Of a stretch of DNA of 11,336 nt, positions 5,638 to 11,336 are shown in pieces. The notes under the pieces are model-generated. The model was not told the origin of the DNA. It did not search any database and saw only the letters and a list, made by a program, of their open reading frames with translations. The stretch is from Verrucomicrobiota bacterium (GTDB taxonomy: Bacteria > Verrucomicrobiota > Verrucomicrobiia > Limisphaerales > J093): assembly GCA_029907285.1 (NCBI GenBank), contig JARYMD010000108.1, forward strand, positions 1 to 11,336. Direction: 5' to 3'. Every line of letters begins with the position of its first letter. The stretch's first letter is position 1. The translations under genes and the position numbers were made by a program.

Positions 5638-6195
5638 ATGGCATCTGCAAATGATTTGAGACGCGGAATGGCGATCATGTACAACGGCGAAGTGTGCGTG
5701 GTTCTGGACGCGCAACACCGGACGCCGGGGAATTTGCGCGCGTTTGTGCAGGTTACACTCAGGAACGTGCGATCAGGGCGTTCTTCAGACGTGCGCTTCA
5801 GCTCGACTGAAAAGGTTGATGTTGTCCCACTGGTGGCAAAGAAGATGGAGTTCAGTTACAAGGACGGCGAAGATTACGTTTTCTCCGATCCAGAGACATT
5901 CGAAACGGTGACATTGGCCCCCGAAATCGTAGGTGAAGCCAAGGATTACCTTGTTGAGAACACAGCGGTGACAGTGACTTTCGTCGAGGACAAAGCCGTT
6001 CAGATTGAATTGCCGTCGTCTGTCGTGCTCACCGTCACAGATGCCCCGGAAGGCGTCAAAGGCGATTCAGCTACAAACGTGCAAAAGACCGTGACGCTCG
6101 AAACCGGCCTGACTGTTCAAGTGCCCCTTTTCATCAAGACAGGCGAAAAACTCAGGATCGACACCCGCACAGGCAAATACATCGAGCGCGCCTGA
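5638..6195 (+). CDS. efp: Translation elongation factor P
   Basis: A 185-residue protein of full EF-P length with three domains. These are the KOW-like N-terminal domain (about 1-65), the central OB domain (66-128; M-E-F-S-Y-K-D-G-E-D-Y-V-F), and the C-terminal OB domain (129-185) with the signature G-V-K-G-D-S-A...T-L-E-T-G-L-T-V-Q-V-P and the ending G-E-K-L-R-I-D-T-R-T-G-K-Y. EF-P binds ribosomes stalled on polyproline and promotes peptide bond formation. The tip loop reads T-P-G-N-L-R-A-F. Alignment with E. coli K-P-G-K-G-Q-A-F puts Asn32 where E. coli has the beta-lysylated Lys34, so the classic EpmA modification site is absent. ATG 5638 is chosen because M-A-S-A-N-D-L-R-R-G-M matches family N-termini; a TTG four codons upstream lies in the terminator T-tract. 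No Shine-Dalgarno is seen. Confidence 0.95.
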   Translation: MASANDLRRGMAIMYNGEVCVVLDAQHRTPGNLRAFVQVTLRNVRSGRSSDVRFSSTEKVDVVPLVAKKMEFSYKDGEDYVFSDPETFETVTLAPEIVGEAKDYLVENTAVTVTFVEDKAVQIELPSSVVLTVTDAPEGVKGDSATNVQKTVTLETGLTVQVPLFIKTGEKLRIDTRTGKYIERA

Positions 6196-6648
6196 TAGTG
6201 TCTGGAGGGCGCTTTTGATTTTCATGCAAGGCATGGCCCGCGGTCTCCGCGAGCCTGAATCTGGAGAGAAACCTCTGCAATTCCCGAGCTAACGCGGCGA
6301 TTCATCGCCGCCCCCGGCCGGTGAATGTTCGGGCCACGGATTCGTGTGATCGAAACTTGTGTACGATCGGTCGTCGGGTTGATGCGGCCGGGGACGGCCG
6401 CACTCCCAATGCCTCGGCGGGAGCCCGGGCAGTCGATTGAGACGCATGCGCAGATGGACGGAGTGCGTGCTCTTTCTTGTCGAAGATTTCATGCAAAGCA
6501 GAGCGTGTGGTGTGTGAGCCCATTAGCCTGTGGCTGGCGGATTGGCGGCTGCGCCAGGCTGGAAGATTTGGGCAGCGTGCAGCCGGTTCGATGACGCTGC
6601 AGGGCGGAAGTAGTTTTGGCTTCTGCCTGGTAGCTGTCTTAATTCCCT
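6196..6648. other. Intergenic region between efp and pgk with a repeat copy
   Basis: There is no credible gene here. The open frames are Arg/Pro/His-rich and arise from the palindromic repeat at 6294-6407. No clear efp terminator is visible: CATGC-AAG-GCATG near 6223-6235 lacks a following T-tract. The pgk promoter begins at the right edge. Confidence 0.6.
6294..6407. repeat. Palindromic intergenic repeat, copy B
   Basis: It starts with a perfect palindrome GCGGCGAT-TC-ATCGCCGC (6294-6311). It continues through CCGGCCGGTGAATGTTCGGG and ends with the hairpin GCGGCCG-GGGA-CGGCCGC (6384-6401) and ACTCCC. Positions 6322-6407 match copy A (3879-3964) base for base in length and at about four of five positions. 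In this copy the elements are contiguous, so it may be the complete unit. Confidence 0.7.
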
Positions 6649-6676
6649 TTGACTGCAGGCGGAAGTTCGGTATGCT
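6649..6676 (+). promoter_or_regulatory. Sigma70-type promoter for pgk-tpiA-secG
   Basis: TTGACT (6649-6654, five of six consensus bases) and TATGCT (6671-6676, four of six) are separated by 16 bases. Transcription would start near 6683, leaving a leader of about 20 bases before the pgk ATG. This is the best promoter match in the window and sits at the head of three co-oriented housekeeping genes. Confidence 0.6.
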
Positions 6677-6702
6677 GTGGGTTCAACTTTGAGTTTTGCA
6701 CA

Positions 6703-7959
6703 ATGCCCAAACTGACAATTAGAGACGTGAATTTGCGAGGCAAGCGCGTGCTTGTCCGTGTTGATTACAATGTGCCTTTGGAGGAATCAGGCGGACGCGT
6801 GGTTATCACCGATGACACGCGCATCCGCGAGACCCTGCCGACACTCAATCTTTTGAGGGAACAGGGTGCACGCATCATTCTCGCGTCGCACCTTGGCCGG
6901 CCAAAAGGCAAACGCGATCCGTCGCTGTCTCTCGCGCCAGTGGCGCAGAGGCTGGCTGAGTTGACCGGGCGACCGGTCCAGTTTGTGGACGATTGCGTGG
7001 GCGCCGAGGTGGAGGAGACAGCAGCCAATCTTCAGAACGGCGATTTGCTGCTCCTTGAAAACGTCAGGTTTTATCCCGAAGAAGAGGCCAACGACCCGCA
7101 GTTTGCGGCGCGATTGGCGAGTGTTGCCGATGCTTACGTTAACGACGCTTTCGGGTCTGCGCATCGTGCGCATGCCTCGACCGAAGGCGCAGCACGCGTT
7201 GTCGCGAGCCGGGGCGGTCCGTGTGTTGCCGGGCTTTTGATGGAGAAAGAATTGTATTACCTTGGACACGAGCTTGAAAACCCGGCCAGACCGTTCGTCG
7301 TCATTCTTGGCGGCGCGAAGGTGTCTGACAAGATCATGGTGATCCAGCGGCTTCTGGAGAAGGCGGATGCATTGTTGATCGGAGGTGCAATGGCTTACAC
7401 GTTCAGGCTTGCGCAGGGACACAAGACCGGCAAGTCACTGGTTGAGCCCGACAAGATTGACGTTGCGAAGGCTGCAGTGGCCGAAGCTGAAAGACGCGGC
7501 GTGAAGTTTTTGCTGCCGGTTGACGATGTCATTGCCGTGCCGGTCAAGACAGACAAGCTGGACAAGAAAGGCAAGCCGGTCATTGACTACCAACAGGTCC
7601 GGGTGAACCCGGCTCTTGACACGCCGGACGATTTTGCCGGGTTGGACATTGGGCCGGCCACAGTGCGGGCTTATTCGGAAGTGATCAAAAGCGCACGAAC
7701 CATCCTTTGGAACGGGCCGATGGGACTGTTCGAAAACAAGACTTTCGCCCAGGGAACGAACGACATCGCCAGGGCGGTAGTCGAAGCGACCGAGCGTGGC
7801 GCAAAGAGCATCATCGGGGGTGGCGACAGCGTCAAGGCGTTGAACAAGCTCGGATTTGGCTCCAAGGTCACCTTCATGAGCACTGGCGGAGGCGCAAGCC
7901 TTGAGTTTCTTGAGGGCAAAGTGCTGCCGGGCGTGGCCGTGCTCAACGACAAAGCCTGA
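6703..7959 (+). CDS. pgk: Phosphoglycerate kinase
   Basis: A 418-residue enzyme that interconverts 1,3-bisphosphoglycerate plus ADP with 3-phosphoglycerate plus ATP in glycolysis and gluconeogenesis. The substrate-binding N-domain shows R-V-D-Y-N-V-P (19-25; usually RVDFNVP), S-H-L-G-R-P-K-G (62-69), L-L-E-N-V-R-F-Y and N-D-A-F-G-S-A-H-R-A-H-A-S. The nucleotide C-domain shows G-G-A-K-V-S-D-K, W-N-G-P-M-G-L-F-E and G-G-G-D-S (372-376), then S-T-G-G-G-A-S. It is slightly longer than the usual 395-400 residues, because a Lys-rich stretch around residues 280-300 (K-T-D-K-L-D-K-K-G-K) extends the region before G-L-D-I-G-P. ATG 6703 is chosen: upstream in-frame TTG 6649 is the promoter -35, and M-P-K-L-T-I-R-D matches the family. 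It is first in the pgk-tpiA-secG set, with tpiA beginning 50 bases after its stop. Confidence 0.97.
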   Translation: MPKLTIRDVNLRGKRVLVRVDYNVPLEESGGRVVITDDTRIRETLPTLNLLREQGARIILASHLGRPKGKRDPSLSLAPVAQRLAELTGRPVQFVDDCVGAEVEETAANLQNGDLLLLENVRFYPEEEANDPQFAARLASVADAYVNDAFGSAHRAHASTEGAARVVASRGGPCVAGLLMEKELYYLGHELENPARPFVVILGGAKVSDKIMVIQRLLEKADALLIGGAMAYTFRLAQGHKTGKSLVEPDKIDVAKAAVAEAERRGVKFLLPVDDVIAVPVKTDKLDKKGKPVIDYQQVRVNPALDTPDDFAGLDIGPATVRAYSEVIKSARTILWNGPMGLFENKTFAQGTNDIARAVVEATERGAKSIIGGGDSVKALNKLGFGSKVTFMSTGGGASLEFLEGKVLPGVAVLNDKA

Positions 7960-8009
7960 ACCAACTGCCGTACAACCAGTGGAGAACCTTTGCAAGCCCG
8001 TGAATTAGC

Positions 8010-8774
8010 ATGAACAAAGACCGCAAATTAATCATTGCTGGCAATTGGAAAATGAACAAGACCGTTGCCGAGGCACTCGACCTGGTCAACGGCCTCAAGC
8101 GCGAACTCGCCAATGTGAAGGAGGTGGACATCGTGGTTTGCCCTCCATTCACGGCGTTGAGTGAAGTCTCGAAAGCGATCCTTGACTCTAACATCCGGCT
8201 TGGCGCTCAGAACATGAGTGAACATGCTGTCGGCGCGTACACCGGCGAGATCGCCGCCGTGATGCTGAAGGAGTTCTCGGTACGGTATGTTATCCTCGGC
8301 CACTCAGAGCGGCGCCAGTACCAAAAGGAAACCAACGATCTCATCGCGCGAAAGGCTCTTGCAGCACATGCTGCGGCTCTCAAGCCGATTATATGCATTG
8401 GCGAGACTCTGCAGGAGCGCGAGGCGGGCCGGACCGAGGCCGTTCTGGAAGAACAACTGACCGGGTCACTCGCAGGGCTCTCTCCGGAACAGATGGAAGA
8501 AACCATAATCGCATATGAACCCGTGTGGGCGATCGGGACGGGCCGAAACGCCACGTCCGAGCAGGCGCAGGCGGCGCATGCATTCATACGGCGGTGGTTG
8601 GCAACAAAGTTCGGAGACGCCGTGGCGCGCCGCGTTCGGATTCAGTACGGTGGAAGCGTCAAACCCGCAAACGCCCGCGAGCTGATGAGTCAGCCCGACG
8701 TCGATGGCGCACTGGTCGGAGGCGCGTCGCTTGAAGTGCGCAGTTTCTCGGACATCATTAAGAACTCTATTTGA
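8010..8774 (+). CDS. tpiA: Triosephosphate isomerase
   Basis: A 254-residue TIM-barrel enzyme interconverting dihydroxyacetone phosphate and glyceraldehyde-3-phosphate. All key residues are visible: N12 and K14 in G-N-W-K-M-N, the electrophile H98 in G-H-S-E-R-R, and the catalytic base E170 in A-Y-E-P-V-W-A-I-G-T-G. The flexible lid, the phosphate-binding Y-G-G-S-V-K-P and the ending G-A-L-V-G-G-A-S-L are also present. The length is normal, and the M-N-K-D-R-K-L-I-I-A-G-N start is typical. It lies 50 bases downstream of pgk with no terminator between and shares its strand, so it is probably cotranscribed. The gap to secG contains a GC-rich bulged hairpin (8783-8815) without a T-tract, so read-through into secG is expected. 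Confidence 0.97.
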   Translation: MNKDRKLIIAGNWKMNKTVAEALDLVNGLKRELANVKEVDIVVCPPFTALSEVSKAILDSNIRLGAQNMSEHAVGAYTGEIAAVMLKEFSVRYVILGHSERRQYQKETNDLIARKALAAHAAALKPIICIGETLQEREAGRTEAVLEEQLTGSLAGLSPEQMEETIIAYEPVWAIGTGRNATSEQAQAAHAFIRRWLATKFGDAVARRVRIQYGGSVKPANARELMSQPDVDGALVGGASLEVRSFSDIIKNSI

Positions 8775-8833
8775 CTGTCGATGGGGCCGCGGAACGCAGC
8801 GTTGTTCTGCGCCCCTGAATGCGAAAGAGCATT

Positions 8834-9328
8834 ATGGAATTAGCAATTGGCCTTCTGACACTGGTGCTTGTCATCGACAGCATTTTTCTGATGCTGCTGA
8901 TTCTCATCCAGCTACCGAAAAAGGAAGCAGGGGCAGGGCTTGCGTTTGGCGCAGGCGCCACCGACGCCCTGTTCGGCGCCGGCTCGGGCACAGCGTTGAG
9001 CAAGATAACCAAGTATTCCGCAGGCATTTTCCTCGTCCTTGCGTTGACGCTGTCAGTGATGCGGACCCACCATGCAAAAACAAGCGCACGGATAATCTCA
9101 ACTGAACTCGAAAGAAAAGCCGCAGCCACGGCACCAGCACCCGCACCCGCCACATTGCCGCCTGCTGTGACGCTGCCGGTTCTCCCCGGAGCGGCCTCCA
9201 ATGTGCCCGCAGTCGGCGCGACAGGAACCGTTGCTGCGCCTGCCGGCGCGATTGTTACCAATGTGGAAGCGCCGCTTCCGGCGGTCACAAACAATCCCGG
9301 CAGCTCGTCCCCTGCGCCAAATCGTTAG
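8834..9328 (+). CDS. secG: SecG, preprotein translocase subunit
   Basis: A small inner-membrane protein of the SecYEG export channel. From ATG 8834 it has 164 residues. Transmembrane helix 1 spans about 3-26 (I-G-L-L-T-L-V-L-V...L-L-I-L-I-Q-L). The conserved cytoplasmic loop is G-A-G-L-A-F-G-A-G and D-A-L-F-G-A-G-S-G (about 33-52), and helix 2 spans about 61-77 (Y-S-A-G-I-F-L-V-L-A-L-T-L-S-V). After helix 2 it carries an unusually long Ala/Pro/Val-rich tail of about 70 residues; typical SecG is 75-110 residues in all. ATG 8834 is preferred because GAAAGAG lies five bases upstream and the protein then begins directly with helix 1. ATG 8819 would add M-R-K-S-I. The tpiA-secG adjacency is common in bacteria. 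Confidence 0.88.
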   Translation: MELAIGLLTLVLVIDSIFLMLLILIQLPKKEAGAGLAFGAGATDALFGAGSGTALSKITKYSAGIFLVLALTLSVMRTHHAKTSARIISTELERKAAATAPAPAPATLPPAVTLPVLPGAASNVPAVGATGTVAAPAGAIVTNVEAPLPAVTNNPGSSSPAPNR

Positions 9329-9580
9329 GGGCTGACCATGCAGTTCTGCAGAAGTTCTCTGGCCGCAATCGCCAGGGAGCCGTGTACCGCTGCTATGGAG
9401 GATTTTCGCAGCCGACACGAGTCTTTTTGTCGAACGAGCATATTGCCTTCAAGCGGTCCGGGTTGTGGTCAAACACCCTCTTTGCTGCGGGCGACGGAGT
9501 TGTGCCGGAGAGCGCGACTCGGCGGAGCGTCAAAGTTGTTACGAACGCTTTTGTTTGGCCGGGATCATCGGGTCGCGGCT

Positions 9581-11197
9581 GTGCCGCGCTGTGCATCTTG
9601 TTTGTTGCTTGTCAGTTTGTTGATTCTGGCGCAAGGCTGCAATCACAAGGCGAGAATAGCTGACCTGGTTATCATAAACGGCGCGGAGCCCGAGTCGCTC
9701 GATCCGCACCTGCTCACCGGGCAGGCCGAAGGCCGGATCGCGATGGCGCTTTTCGAGGGATTAACGAGGTTTGATCCTGTGACTGCGGCGCCAATCCCCG
9801 GCTTGGCCGACCGATGGACCATCAGTAGTGACGGCCGCGTTTACACATTCCACATCAGGACCAACGCCAGATGGTCAACCGGGGAACCGATCACCGCGCA
9901 TGATTTTGTGTGGTCATGGCAGCGCATCTTGTCTCCCTCGACTGCTAGCGAATACTGTGGTGTGCTTTTCTACATCAAGAACGGAGAAGCTTACGCGACA
10001 GGCAAACTCAAAGATTTCAGCCAGGTTGGGGTTCGAGCTATCGATGACCAACATCTGCGTGTGGAATTGGAGATTCCCATAGCGTTTTTCTTGGACCTCT
10101 GCAGTTTTCAGCCTTACTCGGTTGTGCCGCGGAAAATGATCGAGAAACACGGTGATCGCTGGCTGCACGCAAGGCCTTTCATGGCCAGCGGCGCTTATAC
10201 GCTCGAAAGCTGGCGTGTGAACGACCGCGTGCGCATTCGGCGCAACCCATGCTATTGGGACGCTGCAAATACGCGAAACGAAGTCATAGACCTCATCTCG
10301 TGTGTTTCGCCAACCACTGCGCTCAATTTGTACGCCTCCGGTGCCGTGGACATTGTGTGGGACAAAGAACTTGTGCCGCCCGATCTGTTGGACCTGTTGA
10401 TCAAACGCCCGGACTTTCACACTTACCAGTCACTGGGCGTGTACTTTCTGAGAATCAACGTCACACGAAAACCGTACGACGATCCCCGCGTGCGCCGTGC
10501 GTTGGCGATGACGATCGACAAGCGCCGAATAGTGGAGCGAATCACCAAGGGAGGGGAAACGCCGGCTTCCTGCATCTCACCCCCGGGGATCGCAAATGGA
10601 GATCGTCTTTACCAGCCGCCAAATGGTCTGCCGTACGATCCGCCGGCTGCTCGCCGCCTGATGGCCGAGGCGGGTTATCCCGACGGCCGTGGTTTTCCAG
10701 TCCTCACGTACACATACAACACACAGGAAAGCCATCGCCGGATTGGTGTTGAGTTGCGTGAAATGTGGCAGAAAGAGCTCGGCATAAACGTCGAACTCCG
10801 CCAACTGGAGTGGAAAGCATGGCTGCGCGCCCAAGCGATGCTCGATTACGACCTGATCCGCAGCAGTTGGATTGGCGATTACAACGACCCGAACACTTTT
10901 CTCGACCTGTTCCTGAGCGACAACCCGAACAACCGCACAGGCTGGCGCAATCAGACTTACGATGAGACTCTTCGACGGGCCAACAGCGAGCCGAACACAG
11001 CCAATCGCCAGCACTTGCTCCGTGCGGCCGAGTCAATTCTCGTTGAACAGGAGGTTCCGGTGATCCCCGTGTTTTTCTATGTGGGAATGGAGTGTTACCA
11101 CCCGGCGCGCATCGAAGGTGTGTATCCCAATATTCGTGCGGAACACCCGCTACGGGTGATTCGGCGAATTCCGGACCATAAGAACAAAGCCCGTTAG
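9581..11197 (+). CDS. Oligopeptide ABC transporter substrate-binding lipoprotein (OppA-like, SBP_bac_5)
   Basis: From GTG 9581 this is a 538-residue lipoprotein. M-P-R-C-A-S-C, a hydrophobic core L-L-L-V-S-L-L-I-L and the lipobox L-A-Q-G-C give lipidation at Cys20. The mature part is an extracytoplasmic solute-binding protein family 5 fold: I-N-G-A-E-P-E-S-L-D-P-H and F-E-G-L-T-R-F-D near the N-terminus, G-R-V-Y-T-F-H-I-R...W-S-T-G-E-P-I-T-A-H-D-F-V-W-S-W next, and R-V-R-R-A-L-A-M-T-I-D-K in the middle. The C-terminal lobe contains Y-D-L-I-R-S-S-W-I-G-D-Y-N-D-P-N-T-F-L. It would capture oligopeptides for an Opp-type importer. No permease or ATPase gene is in the window. The frame is open back to ATG 9338, but the extra 81 residues are Arg/Cys/Ser-rich and would bury the signal peptide, so 9329-9580 is read as non-coding leader. 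TTG 9536 is an alternative start. Confidence 0.85.
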   Translation: MPRCASCLLLVSLLILAQGCNHKARIADLVIINGAEPESLDPHLLTGQAEGRIAMALFEGLTRFDPVTAAPIPGLADRWTISSDGRVYTFHIRTNARWSTGEPITAHDFVWSWQRILSPSTASEYCGVLFYIKNGEAYATGKLKDFSQVGVRAIDDQHLRVELEIPIAFFLDLCSFQPYSVVPRKMIEKHGDRWLHARPFMASGAYTLESWRVNDRVRIRRNPCYWDAANTRNEVIDLISCVSPTTALNLYASGAVDIVWDKELVPPDLLDLLIKRPDFHTYQSLGVYFLRINVTRKPYDDPRVRRALAMTIDKRRIVERITKGGETPASCISPPGIANGDRLYQPPNGLPYDPPAARRLMAEAGYPDGRGFPVLTYTYNTQESHRRIGVELREMWQKELGINVELRQLEWKAWLRAQAMLDYDLIRSSWIGDYNDPNTFLDLFLSDNPNNRTGWRNQTYDETLRRANSEPNTANRQHLLRAAESILVEQEVPVIPVFFYVGMECYHPARIEGVYPNIRAEHPLRVIRRIPDHKNKAR

Positions 11198-11336
11198 CAC
11201 GGAAATCTCACCGGCTCACCGGCTACAGACACCCAAAGCTTCATTCCGGTGAGTTTCTCCGTATCTGCTTCTCTGGCAGCCGGTAAGGTCGTCACAACGG
11301 CACTGCCATCGGGGGTGAGTCGGATAAAGTGACAGG
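11194..11336 (-). CDS. C-terminal end of an unidentified minus-strand gene (partial)
   Basis: One minus-strand frame is open from the window edge to TAA at 11196-11194, giving 46 codons. They read ...F-I-R-L-T-P-D-G-S-A-V-V-T-T and end G-M-K-L-W-V-S-V-A-G-E-P-V-R-F-P-C. The composition is protein-like, unlike the shadow frames elsewhere. Its stop overlaps the OppA stop by three bases in convergent orientation. It is too short to identify and could still be chance. Confidence 0.4.
   Translation of the reverse strand, partial: CHFIRLTPDGSAVVTTLPAAREADTEKLTGMKLWVSVAGEPVRFPC

Noticed and set aside
6787..7995. Two long minus-strand open frames opposite pgk (6787-7422 and 7435-7995)
   Set aside because: They mirror the codon structure of pgk, which is unambiguous; they are typical shadows in GC-rich DNA.
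9338..9580. N-terminal extension of the OppA-like protein
   Set aside because: It is open by chance: Arg/Cys/Ser-rich sequence upstream of a standard lipoprotein signal that fits a GTG start at 9581.
9914..10420. 168-codon minus-strand frame opposite the OppA-like gene
   Set aside because: It is a shadow of a well-supported gene with no protein-family features.
1..11336. CRISPR array, tRNA or rRNA genes, or a reverse transcriptase
   Set aside because: No regular spaced repeats, no cloverleaf or rRNA signatures and no YxDD-bearing frame were seen on either strand.

Overview
Taxonomy and overall character. This is a bacterial chromosomal segment of about 57% GC (by eye). The gene content and protein style suggest Verrucomicrobiota, probably a Pedosphaera/Limisphaerales-like lineage. 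The reasons are the repeated formylglycine-generating-enzyme (FGE) fold proteins with GFR...VLAPGQ-type ends, the pgk-tpiA-secG order, an EF-P whose tip loop reads T-P-G-N-L-R, and starts without clear Shine-Dalgarno sites. The placement is inference from recalled families, not a database result. No rRNA, tRNA or CRISPR array was seen.

Left third (1-3619): accessory, partly decayed DNA. The window opens on the last 21 codons of an FGE/C-type-lectin-fold protein. It is followed by a strong terminator and a small HRDC-domain gene. This pair is typical of a diversity-generating retroelement (DGR), but no reverse transcriptase or template repeat lies in the window. Next come two genes that look like integron cassettes: a conserved protein of unknown function ending a few bases before a well-formed attC-like site, and a PD-(D/E)XK nuclease-like gene that appears to be cut by a nonsense codon. 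Beyond a gene-free stretch, on the minus strand, lies the 5' third of an integron-integrase (IntI) gene with an in-frame stop. Upstream of its start is a GTTAGGC core (attI-like) and then a small two-helix membrane ORF reading away from it. That is the usual head-of-integron geometry. The membrane ORF runs directly into the C-terminal half of another FGE-fold gene, forming a chimeric junction near 3188.

Middle (3620-6702): two long non-coding gaps (3620-4276 and 6196-6702) each carry a copy of the same palindrome-rich intergenic repeat. Between them are a zinc-dependent uroporphyrinogen-decarboxylase/MtaA-family protein and efp. The efp gene is preceded by a promoter-like sequence and then a textbook terminator hairpin that ends only 10 bases before its start codon. 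This suggests attenuation or 5'-leader control.

Right third (6703-11336): housekeeping genes. pgk, tpiA and secG are co-oriented and probably one transcript from a good sigma70-type promoter just ahead of pgk. Phosphoglycerate kinase and triosephosphate isomerase serve central glycolysis and gluconeogenesis; SecG belongs to the protein export channel. An oligopeptide-binding lipoprotein (OppA/SBP_bac_5) follows, exported through Sec and lipid-anchored. A minus-strand reading frame, open to the window edge, converges on it.
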